Positions 1 to 11,339 of a stretch of 64,000 bases of DNA are shown piece by piece. The stretch spans positions 29,630,673 through 29,694,672 of the forward strand of contig NC_047062.1 in assembly GCF_902459465.1 (NCBI RefSeq), given 5' to 3'. The notes beneath the pieces were generated by a model. It was not told the origin of the DNA, searched no databases, and saw only the letters and a list, made by a program, of their open reading frames with translations. Made by a program: the position numbers and the translations under genes. This DNA is from Asterias rubens. Its lineage: Eukaryota > Echinodermata > Asteroidea > Forcipulatida > Asteriidae. The first letter of the stretch is position 1; the number at the start of each line of letters is the position of its first letter.

Positions 1-320
1 CCCACACTTCGTGTATCACAACTTATATATAAAATAACAAACTTGTGAAAATTTAGGCTCAATCGGTCATCGGAGTTGGGAGAAAATAACAGGAAAACCC
101 ATACCTTGTTTCCGCAGGTTTCATGACATGTGTTTTAAAAAAAACTGTAGCGAGAATTGATAATTGTTTCAATGTTTTCTCAAAAAGTAAAGCATTTCAT
201 GGATTAATATTTCAAGAGAAGTATTTCACCATTACCTTCTGTAAACCCTGAAAATTATTTGTAAATCTGTGAACCTTTTTGGTTTTTTTCTGTACCGAAG
301 GTGTATAATGGCTTTAATTA
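1..320 (+). mobile_element. TTAA-flanked MITE, second subfamily, truncated at window start
   Basis: The sequence ends ...TGTATAATGGCTTTAA and is the reverse of the complete copy at 2034-2412. It shares the internal TGTGAAAATTT...GCTCAATCGGTC stretch with the main TTAA-flanked family but has different ends (AAAGCCATTGGACACTTTCG). Confidence 0.7.
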
Positions 321-779
321 ATGAATAGTTTTAAATTATTTCAAAGTCTTGCAAAGTAATGCGAGTTAACATCAGAGCCAGAGGCCAATGGTTATGATCA
401 CAAAGCTTTTTTTAAATTTCAAACGTTGCCATCTCTTTATCTCATTTCTATGTTTTGCATTCGATCCATGGCGTTTACATCCTGACTGAAGGACTGTCTA
501 TAGTATGACAAGTACTGAAGTAGAAGTAGACTAGAAGTACGGTGGAAGTAGAAGACACAAAAATCTGCGCCATACATGCCTTAGGCTTAGTCAAACTCAA
601 GCCATCAAACAAGATTTGGATTTGAGACACGGTTTGATTATATGGAGCGTAGTCAAGGGGCATAGGATCAAGGGCCGAGGAGGGGGGTTTAGAACAACCC
701 CTTTCATTCAGCTTTGTTGATTCAAAATACAAACTCTTTGGGGCTGCACAAAGACAAACTGACTTGAGCAAGATTTGAA

Positions 780-838
780 CCAACGACCTCTGGATTAACA
801 TATTACGAGCACTCTACCAACCGAGCTATCCAGCCCTA
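780..838 (-). repeat. tRNA-like SINE head
   Basis: The minus strand reads GGATAGCTCGGTTGGTAGAG (A box) and GGTTCAAATCTT (B box). There is no clean acceptor stem, so it is scored as tRNA-derived repeat and not as a tRNA gene. Confidence 0.5.
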
Positions 839-1000
839 TTTATTAACGAATGTTTCTGGTTGACTCTTCACAGCTCTTCAGCAAAACTGCCAACGTATTA
901 ATGAAACACAACCTCCTGTCGGTGGAGGACGATCTCAAAATGAATCCATTTGTTATCTGACTCCTGTGACTTGGCGCAAATCCTACATCTTGTGGTGATA

Positions 1001-4000
1001 ATGATCAACCAAAGGGAAACGAGATCAACCTGTCCACACAGGACTGAGAATTGCGATGAGGAGCATCAGTTAGCCACTCCGACTCCACCTCCTCCTCCTG
1101 GCCTACCCCTGCCACCTCCTGGACTGCCCCTGCCTCTTCCTGAACAACCCCCTACTCCTCTTCCTAGCCTACCCCTGCCTCCCGTTCCTGAACAACCCAC
1201 GCCTCATCCTTGCCTACCCTCCCCACGTTCCCAACCCTCTGTTACCGGCAGAGTACCTTCAACTGATGTGAAGTCACACTATGCAGACATCCAGAGGAGG
1301 GAAGTTCATACAGGGATTCACAAGTTACTAAAATGGTACATAAAAACTTCTTTATAAACACAACTATGGCTGGTTCCTTTGTCTGGGTTAAGCATAGAGT
1401 TGTATATAAGAACTAGAGGGCGTACTGGCCTATATACACGCCCCGTATGCGCGCAGGCGGCCATTTTCTAAGTTGAACAAACAGGCATTGCTTAGGGTGT
1501 GTTTGTGCAGCCATTTTGTAAGTTGACAAAACAGGATCGCGTCGGCGTTCAATAAACACAAACTCCAACCTATTTTTCATATTCAACGCACGCAGAATGG
1601 TGCGCGTGTCTCCTTGCGGTCCCATCGCGTTTGTGCAAGAAGCATTACCAGTGCGCCCTCTAGTTCTTATATATAACTCTATGGGGTTAAGTCATCAGGG
1701 TGTGGGTTCGAATCCAGGTCATGACAATTGTGTCATTGAGCAACCAAGACGTTACACTGTAAATGCTTCTCTTCACCCAGGGGTAAATTGGGTACCTGTG
1801 AGGGTAGAGATGGTTCTTGTGACCAATTAAGCTTATTGTGTTACATTATTGGAAGCACAGGCTGTATACTCCCCGGGGAGCTGAGATGGTTTATGGAATC
1901 AAATAAATGTCCCAGTTACCAGGGGTAATAATGTGTAAGCACCTTGAGCATCACTGAGTGGCCGATTTAGCGCCATAATAAGCCATTATTATTGTTATTA
2001 TTATGAAGTTGTTGCTGTGTGATCTTGACAGGCATTAAAGCCATTATACACTTTCGGTACAGAAGAGGGAAAAAAAGTTCACAGATTTACAAATAACTTA
2101 CAGGGTTTACAGAAGGTGATGGTGAAAGACTTCCCTTGAAATATTATTCAATATAATGCTTTACTTTTTGAGAAAACACTAAAATACTTATCAATTCTCG
2201 ATATCGAGAATAACGGATTTATTTTAAACACATGTCATGACACAGCTGAGCGTGCGGAAACAAGGGTGGGTTTTTCCCGTTATTTTCTGCCGACTCCGAT
2301 GACCGATTGAGCCTAAATTTGCACCTGTTTGTTATTTGATATAGAAGTTGTGATACACGAAGTGTGAGCCTTTGGACAATACTGTTTACCGAAAGTGTCC
2401 AATGGCTTTAAGTATCACACAATACAAGGATTAGAGACCTTTCAAAAGTCGCAGAGTTTTTGCCAATCGAGGTGTGAATACTATGGAAAGCCATAAATGC
2501 AAACCAGAAACATCTAGCTACTGTTCATAACAACATTACACAAATATTCAAACATAGTGTTGATCTTGTTGGAAACAAAGCAAATAATCAAGGGAGGTAC
2601 ATTATTTTTAAGAATTGGCTTTCAAGTTTGTAAATCCTTTTGGTTTGTTGTTGGGGTTAAATTTGTATTATTGGCCATTAATTAATTGTTAACAACTGTT
2701 CAGTACTCACAGGTATAAACAATGTGTTCTTATGTTTAGGGGAGTGTGCAAACTAGATGATAATGAGTCTATTTGGTTGGCCAGCAATCGTCACACGGTG
2801 CCCATCTTACAACAAGGCCCAGAGTAAGGACAGCATTACATTCTAAAACGCAAAAGAAATTAATTGTGTAATCAGAATCAAACCTCCTTCTTTGTTTAAA
2901 TTTTGGTGGTGCCTAAATTTACACGCACTGTAGTTTTGAAAACTTACTAGGTAAGAAGTGCTTATAGCTGTTGATTATCTATATAACATTTTTGAGAAAT
3001 GATCCCCTTCATAGGAATGTGATTTTAGAGAGAGGGCATTCAACAACGTTTTAATCTGAGAAACATTTCTGCATGAAATGTTTCTCAGATTGTATATTCC
3101 AATTACTGATTATTCTTCCTTCATAGACATAACCGATCCAGATTGTTGGCAATAACTAAACATTTCTACCACCTTTTGAAATAAATTTTGAAATAAAAAA
3201 CGAGGAAACAAATATTTTAGGTATTTCATTTCTGATCTGGACAGTGAAAGTGGGTTAACAAAAACTGTGGTCTATGAATTCTATTTTCTTGAGATTTAAG
3301 GCCTGGAGGACTGAAGGAAGTTTTCCAAAAGTCAAGCAGGCCTGATACTTCACGGAGGCAACAAAGGCGATTGCCTTCGTGCCCCCTGGTCATTGCCTTC
3401 GTGCCCTTGAAATGCTCCAGTACAAATTGACAATTTCCTCATAGGGTGCCCTTTGCCTTATTTGGGGCGAACTTGCATTACAAGTTTTAATTTTCTTTTT
3501 TTGAAGGAAACTGCCCTGGTGCCCTTGCCCTTTCTGTAACAAAGTATACAGGCCTGCATGAGTAGTTGATGTTTTTGTTTTGATCGCAGATGTGGTATAG
3601 CAGCATTGTGTATTGCACTCAACATGCTGGAACCTAGTTCATGTACAAAAGTCAATAAAAGTCACATCTCAACCACAGCAAAGGAGAAAGGGTTTACGTT
3701 ACAGGGAGAAATGTTTTCAGGTAAAGCCATGATTTCGGTTTTCCTTAAAGGCAGTGGACACTATTGGTAATTGTCAAAGACTAGCCTTCACAGTTGGTGT
3801 ACCTCAACATAAGCATAAAATAACAAACCTGTGAAAATTTGAGCTCAATCGGTCAAGAACTTGCGAGATAATAATGAAAGAAAAAAACACCCTCGTCACA
3901 CGAAGTTGTGTGCGTTTAGATGGTTGATTTCGAGACCTCAAGTTCTAAATCTGAGGTCTCGAAATCAAATTCGTGGAAAATTACGTCTTTCTCTAAAACT

Positions 4001-6479
4001 ATGGCACTTCAGAGGGAGCTGTTTCTCACAATGTTTTATACCACCAACCTCTACCCATTACTCGTCACCAAGTAAGGTTTTATGCCAATAATTATTTTGA
4101 GTAATTACCAATAGTGTCCACTGCCTTTAATTTATTTACTTATTCACATCATATTGACTGTGTTTCCACCATTGGTGATGTTTACTTTGTAAACACAACA
4201 TTACAAAAAATATCTTAATTTTGGCGTGTCGTGGCCGAGCAGATAAGGAGCACTGGACTCGAGCTCTGGTGTTTCTGATTAGCAGAGTGTGGGTTTGAGT
4301 CGCTGTCATGACACTTGCATCCTTAAGCAAGACAATAAACCATTACTGCTGCATCTTTCGGGCATGACATAAAGCCATCCCATGTGTTGTGTAATACACG
4401 TAACAAAACAAAGTGCATTTATCAAAAAGGGAAGGGGTTCGCCCCGGTGTTCCCGGTTTGATCGGCTGCATATTGCACCACAGCACCTTGTAAACCATTA
4501 CATGGTGCTATGTTAAGGAGTAGGTGTTCCTGGTTTGATCGGCAGCATATTGCACCACAGCACCTTGTAAACCATTGCATGGCGCTATGTTAAGGAGTAG
4601 GTGTTCCTGGTTTGATCGGCTGCATATTGCACCACAGCACCTTGTAAACCATTGCATGGCGCTATGTTAAGGAGTAGGTGTTCCTGGTTTGATTGGCAGC
4701 ATATTGCGCCACAGCACCTTGTAAACCATTACATGGTGCTATGTTAAGGAGTAGGTGTTCCTGGTTTGATTGGCAGCATATTGCACCACAGCACCTTATA
4801 AACCATTACATGGTGCTATGTTAAGGAGTAGGTGTTCCTGGTTTGATTTGCTGCATATTGCGTAACAGCTCCTTGTAAACATTTACATGGTGCTATGTTA
4901 AAGAATCGGTCCCATACAAAAACGTAGCTCCACAATACCTTGCAGGTAAATACTCAATGTTGAAGCGTCTTTAGCGTCACTGAGTGATGGATATGACCGC
5001 TATATAAAGAAGCCACTATTATTACTATTGTTTCAATCATTAACTATTCCATCAATTGTCTACAGCTACCAATATGCTGGAGTTGGCCCGTCATGTCGCC
5101 AAAGTCAGTGGAAAGGTCGTCAGTGGGACTATGGTGGAAAATCACCATGGCATCATCGGACACTTAGCCAATGGCTGGCCAGTCCTAGTACCGTATCCTT
5201 TTGTAGTTTCCATATATTTACTGTTTTAAGTGCTATGGTTAAAACTACTCACTGTGCAAATACCTCCATGTTCTTATGGGACTAATGCTGGCAAGGAGCT
5301 TATACCAAAATGGCAATAATGGCAAATGGCCAATGAAGTTGCAAGATTTGACACAAGTCATGTCCAAAAGTGTAAGTTTGTTGTGTTTTCCATGTTTATA
5401 TGTTCTCTTTTTGATGTTTTTCCCCGAATGTCACTGAATTCAGAAAAATCTTGGCACACATAAACGTCATAGATTTTTTAGATTGATTAAGACACTAAAA
5501 ATATCCACACTTAAACACTAAGTAACCTTTCTATGTAGATATGAACACATATTGATGCTGTTTTCTTTAACTAGCAAAGTTACGACAAAGACGGTAATTG
5601 TGAACCATGTTGCAAGAGGGGACACAAGGCTCACTGGGCTGTTTTAACAGGTGAGATAAACACAGCAAACAGTAAACACACTAGCGTAGTAGGGTGCTAC
5701 TTATTTCATATTCACTACATTACAGAAAACTTTCTCCAAAACCAACCGAAAACAAGACTACAAGATTTGAAGACAAACGTTCGAACCCAGAAAAAAAAAA
5801 ACGCTACATGTACATCCCATCCATAGAGAGGTGACCACCATGTGGCTCAATTATTTGAGTGTGGGTTTGATTCCCAGCCAGCACACTCGTGTCATTGAGC
5901 AAGTCACTGAACCATAACTGCTTCTCTTAACCTAGGTGTATAAATGGGACTTTGAAAGGGCCGATACTTGTCTTGAAGCGTGTATATATATATATATCAC
6001 TGTTAATAAGTAAACACTACTTTGACCTCGTAAGGAAGCCTCGCAACATACTTCTACAGCTAAACACATGAACATTTTTAATCCAAATCAATTGGTAATA
6101 ACATTATGCATATTCTGCACTCGCAGGGTTTGTTCTTCAAGCTAACCAACACAGCATGTCCGATCTACATTCAACATCTTGGCAACATGACTCGGATAAA
6201 CCAAACCTCTACCACATGGCCACCCCGAACGGCCCGACAACCAGCAGTCAAGCTATCCGCTCAGTCCTCGATAACATTTCTATCTCCAATATCTATGTGC
6301 TCGCCAGGCAGGGCAAGAGCACCCACGTCCACCCGTGGGAGTATTCCGCTCTGTCAGACAGCAATGCCAACCTGGTTGAACTCGGTAGTAACATTACGGA
6401 CGAGATTGGCTCGTTTGTGATCCCAGAGGGCGGTATACAGGCAGGGTTGTGCAATCAAGTCGTTCTAATAAGACCATGA
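1001..6479 (+). CDS. ACTMAP: Actin maturation protease (ACTMAP / C19orf54 homologue), complete, 6 exons
   Basis: Coding exons 1001-1335, 2740-2823, 3590-3720, 5066-5187, 5575-5650 and 6127-6479 join in phase with GT-AG introns to give 366 aa (human protein about 350). The N-terminus is proline-rich, as in the family. The papain-like core follows: QGPECGIAAL with the predicted nucleophile Cys141, then KGFTLQGEMFS, GHLANGWPVL and YDKDGNCEPCCKRGHKAHWA with the predicted catalytic His244. The C-terminus has IYVLARQGKSTHVHPWEY and the family signature IPEGGIQAGLCNQVVLI. The known family role is removal of the N-acetylated residue from immature actin in the cytosol. The ATG at 1001 is the first in the open frame; an upstream coding exon cannot be excluded. 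The exon 4 donor at 5188 (GTACCG) is weak. It was chosen because it preserves human spacing; a donor at 5203 would add VPYPF. Intron 3 carries a TTAA-flanked MITE and an expanded SINE. Confidence 0.93.
1393..1683. mobile_element. hAT-like MITE with intact ends and 8-bp target duplication
   Basis: Terminal inverted repeats CATAGAGTT.TATATAAGAAC / GTTCTTATATATAACTCTATG. Both flanks carry GGGTTAAG (1385-1392 and 1684-1691), an 8-bp duplication typical of hAT elements. Non-autonomous, 291 bp, in ACTMAP intron 1. Confidence 0.85.
1692..2005 (+). repeat. tRNA-derived SINE with (ATT)n tail
   Basis: B box GTGGGTTCGAATCC and the spaced motif GTGTCATTGAGCAA, then AGCACCTTGAGCATCACTGAG and a tail of ATT repeats. 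The left part is cut off by the neighbouring hAT MITE. Confidence 0.6.
2034..2412 (-). mobile_element. TTAA-flanked MITE, second subfamily, full copy in ACTMAP intron 1
   Basis: Bounded by TTAAAGCCATTATACACTTTCG and the inverse ending ATGGCTTTAA. Inverted with respect to the copy at 1-320. Confidence 0.7.
3330..3565. mobile_element. Palindromic repeat with AGGCCTG ends
   Basis: AGCAGGCCTGATACTTCACG at the left and TATACAGGCCTGCAT at the right, with internal TGCCTTCGTGCCCTTGAAA. Related copies lie at 10555-10740, 47030-47165 and 52125-52402. Confidence 0.5.
3745..4130 (+). mobile_element. TTAA-flanked 386-bp MITE, main family, intact
   Basis: TTAA-AGGCAGTGGACACTATTGG ... CCAATAGTGTCCACTGCCT-TTAA; the duplicated TTAA is piggyBac-like. 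A central perfect hairpin (TTTCGAGACCTCA / TGAGGTCTCGAAA) is present. Located in ACTMAP intron 3. Confidence 0.85.
4224..5037 (+). repeat. tRNA-Leu-like SINE with internally amplified 77-bp core
   Basis: The head GTGTCGTGGCCGAGCAG (A box) to GTGGGTTTGAGTCGCTGTCA (B box) resembles a leucine tRNA. The body has the CATGTGTTGTGTAA and GTTCGCCCCGGTGTTC motifs. From about 4441 to 4910 a 77-bp unit (GTAGGTGTTCCTGGTTTGAT ...) repeats about six times. The tail ends in ATTATTACTATT. Confidence 0.75.
5828..5985 (+). repeat. tRNA-derived SINE fragment with TA microsatellite
   Basis: A B-box-like GTGGGTTTGATTCCC, then CACTCGTGTCATTGAGCAAG as in the SINE at 1692, ending near a short TATATATATATA run in ACTMAP intron 5. 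Confidence 0.45.
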
Positions 6480-6870
6480 TGGGATGGAGGAAGGAAACTT
6501 GCCAAAGACTGCAGATACTTTCAAATCAAAGTTTACTAAACATCAAAGAGATACGTTTTAGGGGACAGAAGAAATGGAAACTTTGTGGACGAGATCGACT
6601 CGTTTGTGATCCCAGAGGGCGGTATACAAGCAGGGTTGTGCAATCAAGTCGTTCTAATAAGACCATGATGGGATGGAGTTAGGAAACTTGCCAAAGACTG
6701 CAGATACTTTCAAAGAATCAAAGTTTACTAAAATGTAAAAGAGAAACATTTAGTGGACAGAAGAAACAGTAACATTACAGACAAGATTGGGTTGTTTGGT
6801 AAACCCAGAGGGCGGGCAATATACAGGCAGGATTGTGCATTCAGGTCGTTCTAATAGGTACTTGCTGGGA
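6399..6870 (+). repeat. Tandem repeat of the ACTMAP C-terminal coding end, about 3 copies
   Basis: A unit of about 190 bp starts in the last ACTMAP exon (GACGAGATTGGCTCGTTTG), runs over the stop codon into the 3' UTR, and recurs from about 6590 and, more decayed, from about 6780. The second copy still reads the PEGGIQAGLCNQVVLIRP end; the third is broken by indels. Copies 2 and 3 lie after the first in-frame stop, so they are read as 3' UTR. Confidence 0.85.
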
Positions 6871-7029
6871 TAGAAAAGGGAAACGTCTTGTATTGCCAAA
6901 GACTTGGGATACTTTCAAAGAATTAAGATTTACTGAACATTAATGAGATGCATTTTAGGGCAACAGAAAAAACAGTACTGCTTTTATTTTTCTCTATAAG
7001 TTATTACAACTCCAACAGCATAATTGGAC

Positions 7030-7360
7030 ATCATTGTTTAGTGGTACGACATCTGCTCTTGCATGACGTGGGTTTGAATCCTCATGAGTGATACGCATAT
7101 CGTTTTTCTCGTTATACCCGGGGGGAGAGTAGGCCCCCTACTGGGCACACAGTGTTTAATACACATCACTCTAAAAGGTAAAACCACATAATTTTACATG
7201 TATCCTGAAGACGATCAGAGCATACTGATCGAAACGTCGAGTCGTTAACCACCGGTTCGTTTCAGAACCACCATGACTCACAGAGATTATACCGCAAACC
7301 TCTCTTAGTTACACTTCCAACCACCATGCAAAGTTTCAAATCCTTCTCACATGTATCCTG
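7030..7360 (+). repeat. SINE fragment and GACGATCAGAG-type repeat in ACTMAP 3' region
   Basis: 7035-7110 has a tRNA-like B box (GTGGGTTTGAATCC). 7205-7360 contains GAAGACGATCAGAGCATACT and AACCACCGGTTCGTTTCAGA, which recur at 16570-16710 in a PNN intron. Confidence 0.45.
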
Positions 7361-7420
7361 AAAATCAGCGGTAATGTAATTTAGCTTCAGTACTTTTGTA
7401 TGTAGTTCTTACCGTATTGA

Positions 7421-7426
7421 AATAAA
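7421..7426 (+). promoter_or_regulatory. Candidate poly(A) signal of ACTMAP
   Basis: AATAAA lies about 940 bp after the ACTMAP stop, on the same strand and before the gene-free repeat block. It is plausible for the 3' end, but no transcript evidence is available. Confidence 0.35.
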
Positions 7427-8384
7427 GACAACATTATTACAAACTGAACGGTAACTTGTGTATGTGATTGATTTATTTTACAATGAAATTTTGAGACGAC
7501 ATACATGTAAAAAACAACCACATTATCACACAGTATTCAAAACAGCCCGATTCAAACAATTATTTTCCATGTGTACAAACAAAAAATAACGATGTTTAAA
7601 TCACAAACACAACAGTGAAAAATTATAATCGTGGTCTTTATTAAGAACAGTAGGAGCTTTGACTCTTTTTGATAAGAGGGTACAGCATTAATAACAGCCC
7701 CAGGACCCAATTTCATAGAGCTGCGATAAACACCACACCACATGCACCATCTCCGACTCTGCTTAAAGACATCTTTGATAATTTTAAGTTTTTATGCCAA
7801 GTACCAATTATTTTGAGTAGTGACCAGTAGTGTCCAGGACCTTTAAACAGTTCTATGAAATTGGGCCCAGCTTTTAAATGAAGCAGTTCTATGGAATTTG
7901 GGCACAGCTTTTAAAAGCTTCACCTGATTTTTGCAAGAAAACAACAAAATAATTTGACTTGAACATTTTCCAATGGAAGTGCACTTTAGCAACATAAAAT
8001 GGCCTTGCCGTTTCAAGATGAAATTCTTGGCCCGATAATAAATTCTCTATTTGGCTTTCTATCAAGCTTATTATGTTACTATATACAGTGCATCTTATTT
8101 TAACTATTTGCTTTAAGAATATAGTTATACACTCGTTCTGAACAATTCTTTAAAATGGACAATACATTATTTGGAATACGATGATCAATTATGTCAAAAT
8201 TTTCAGTGCTGCATACAAATCTGTTTTTTTAATTAAGTGATAACAAAAAAGGCATACAGAACATGTTTCAAGTGAAATGCTGCCCTACTTTTGCAAAAAA
8301 TAAAATACACAAGTTTTTATTATATTCACAACAAATTAAAATACAAGTACACCAAAGCTGAGCCAGAAGTAGTCTTGGTTCAAG

Positions 8385-8541
8385 CCGTCAGTGATATTGG
8401 ATAGTGTACTGCGCTCGGTTGTAACTCATTATAGCGCACCCTTTTAGGCATGACTTAACCAACTTGTCTGGTCATGCCGTAAAAGGGCACGCTATAACAA
8501 TTTACAAACGAGCGCAGTACACTATCCACTATCACTGACTC
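8385..8541. mobile_element. Palindromic MITE, about 157 bp
   Basis: GTCAGTGATATTGGATAGTG with GTACTGCGCTCG at the left is matched in reverse by CGAGCGCAGTACACTATCCA and CTATCACTGAC at the right. Confidence 0.75.
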
Positions 8542-9126
8542 CTTGGGCCCAGACTAAGCCAGTAATGGCATGAGGTAACTGTTGAGAAGACCAACTTCAA
8601 AATGAAAAGGTGTGTCAAATAATTACCAACTGCTTTCGAAAATGGCTGCACAATATCAGGCAAACTTTTAACAACATATCTCATTTCACATTTGTCATTT
8701 ATCCAGTCAATTCAACAGGTTTTTTTTATGGTGATGTTTTAATGAAACTATCCGCTCCTAAGGATGCCGTGTCTTCACTAAAGGTAGTTTTCAAACTGGA
8801 GATTTTTTAACACTAGGTGACAGCACACATACCTGGTAATTAACCAATGTTTACGAAGTTTGCATAAACGCACATTTCCGAGAACAATGGATTTTACAAG
8901 GAAAGTCTACTGCCACCAAACATCCTTTATAGTCTCTCATCTCTCCAACAGCTTACCCATTTTATCCCAATGAGTCTTTAAAAAAGCAGATTACCCATTC
9001 AAAGTGTAGATTAGGCCTGTGCAGACTTTCTCTGTACCAAACATTATATGCTTATACAATTAGCTAAACTTGGCACTAAGCCTGTAAGCACAGACTTACA
9101 GACTTAGTTCTCCAAATAAGACCACA

Positions 9127-9390
9127 GCCCAATATCATGGCTCTGGTTACTGCGGAATTCTGCAGTTACAGCGCCCTTAAAATCAAAGTTTAATAGGCAG
9201 TAAGCTACTAATTTCATGGCTCTGGTTATCGTTAGAAAATAATTGGCGCTTTCATCAAGGGTATTTCACGGGTTAGCAGGGAATTTTGGTTTGTGCATGT
9301 GCATTACTTCCATTTTACACAGCTAGCGCAGGAATGCTTGTGATCGTAAGCGCTCAAGTCGGCCGTAAGCAGAGCCATGAAATTGGGCGT
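9127..9390. mobile_element. Imperfect palindromic repeat, CCCAAT.TCATGGCTCTG ends
   Basis: Left CCCAATATCATGGCTCTGGT and right GCAGAGCCATGAAATTGGGC. A related end appears at 55690-55715. Confidence 0.55.
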
Positions 9391-9851
9391 TGGTCTTTTC
9401 AGAGAACTATCACAACTCTCAACAAAAGTATCATTATGGCATTTTAAAAGGTAATGCCATTATTGGAAGATACCAACAGCGGTTCCGACCTGAAATAGAA
9501 GTATCAACAAAAAGTGAAGTAAAAACTCATACCTACCTTTTATTTTGGAACAGTTTAATATTAAATGATTCTGCAGCTGGAAAGGGGCTGCTCCAGAAAC
9601 TCGCCAGAATGTTCAAGTCCTCGCCGGAATTTTGGAAATTCAAACAACATTTTGAGAAAATGTACATGTTCAGTCATTTCCACATTGATTTGTGTGTTTG
9701 AAAGTGTGGCAACGGTGCATGGCACAGATTTGACGTGTATAGTATGATGTGGTATCGTTTTTATATTTGTATTTTTTTTTTTGAAGAGAAAAGAATCAAT
9801 AAGCAAAGAGAAAAAAAGAAGTAGACCTAAATGGGCTACCCTGCGTGTACA

Positions 9852-10420
9852 CCATAGAGTTATATATAAAAACTAGAGGACGCACTGGTGATGCTTCTTG
9901 TACAAACGCGACGAGACCGCAAGGAGACACGCGCGCCATTATGTACGCGTGTTGAATACGAAGTACACGCTGGAGTTTGTGTTTATTGAACGCCGACGCG
10001 ATGCTATTTTGTCAACTTACAAAATGGCCGCACAAACACACTAAGCAATGCCTGTTTATTCAACTTAGAAAATGGTTTATACGTGTACTATCACCAGCTC
10101 TCAATTGCTTGTTACCAAGTAATTTTTTATGCTATTGAGTAATTGCCATTAGTATCCACTGCCTTTAATAGAATTCTGCAATTAAGCCAAAGCTTCAAGA
10201 AGTCCTTCGAGAGTTGGATTTTAATTTTTTTTTTACTGTACAATGATGCTTCCCTTTAGAGACAGAAATAGTTGTGATAAATGCTGTACCCATCGCTCCC
10301 CCCTCCCCCCTCAACCCTCTCTCAATTGACCGATTTCACCTGACGTCATCATCAGAAAAATCTTGAATGTGCCATACTGGTGGGCAATTTCACTGTGCGT
10401 TTTCATATATAACTCTATGC
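9852..10420. mobile_element. Disrupted hAT-like MITE of the CATAGAGTTATATATAA family
   Basis: The left end and body lie at 9852-10090. Its right terminus (ATATATAACTCTATG) is only found near 10398-10418, with about 300 bp of other sequence between, including the right end of a TTAA MITE (10090-10170). Confidence 0.6.
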
Positions 10421-11339
10421 CACGCGAAACCTAACTGCCCACCAACATGGTGTGCAAGGGGTCAATACCCACCACACCTCATTCCGCAAAAGGAATCACC
10501 TGCAACCCATAAAAAGGTAAATATCCAACAACAATTTAGCGAGTGCATCATACATTGTCAGGCCTGTATGCTGTTTGTCTTTAAGGGCACCAACGCAATT
10601 TCTTCTCAGTAATTGTCACCCTATGATGAAATTGTAAGTTTCTACTGGAGCATTCCAAGGGCACCAAGGCAATGATCTGGGGGCTTGGCATGGAGGCAAT
10701 CCCCTTTGAAACCTCCGTAAAGTACCACTCCTGCATTGTATGTCATCGACAGACATGTAAACACACACTGTTGTTGCAACTTGTTGTACTTGTTGTAGGT
10801 ATTATTTTGTTTACTCTGTTTATTTGTCGTTTGTAAAGCTGTTGTTTTGTTTCATTTTGTACTTTGTTCCTTGCTTTTTGGAGCGTGCCTCCACATTCAA
10901 ATTATTGTTGATCGTACTCTTTGGTGATGATATGTGAACAAAACCGTTGCTTAGAAAAAAATATCTTCACAAGGTATCAAAGTTACCTCCTTGTTTTTTG
11001 ATTTCCAAAGTGTTTGGAGGACGAGGAATCTGTAAGCACACCAACGACATCCAAACAGTTGTAAGAAAACAAACCTGTGGTGATTTGAAAAAATGCTTTT
11101 GTAATTTATTTGTTCGCGTCTGTCGAGGATGTTAGCTAATTTGGTAAATGTAGAAGATATATCAGTAGAAATTTGGGTGGGTTTTTTTTTGCGATGAAAT
11201 GGTGCGCAACACGTGTCAGTTGGCTCGTTTTGTTTGTTTCAAAGACAATGACTTTAAAATATTTATATTTTTAAATGATGTTTGACGGCAGGCTTTCCAT
11301 AGAATTGGAAAGGACCATTTACCTTTAAGAGCAATACAC

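Larger units (their letters stand above)
7430..11140. other. Gene-free interval between convergent ACTMAP and PNN ends
   Basis: No supported exon on either strand. It contains the right end of a TTAA MITE (7797-7845), GGGCCCAATTTCATAGA-type fragments (7700-7730, 7850-7910), palindromes at 8385-8541 and 9127-9390, a broken hAT-like MITE (9852-10090) and an AGGCCTG repeat (10555-10740). Open frames such as 9390-9701 have no recognisable protein signature. Confidence 0.7.

Noticed and set aside
475-801. 108-aa minus-strand frame upstream of ACTMAP
   Set aside because: No motif or splice context; it overlaps a tRNA-like repeat relic.
780-838. Possible functional tRNA gene
   Set aside because: A and B boxes are present, but the acceptor and anticodon stems do not pair. 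The same holds for 45945-46013 and 59112-59200.
3861-4091. Open frame MRDNNERKKHPRHTKL... repeated at 39858-40088, 41434-41661 and elsewhere
   Set aside because: It is the interior of the TTAA MITE read in one frame. It recurs wherever the element does, in several frames, with no codon bias or family.
9390-9701. 103-aa plus frame and overlapping frames
   Set aside because: Lies in a MITE-rich gene-free block, with several overlapping frames and no recognisable family.
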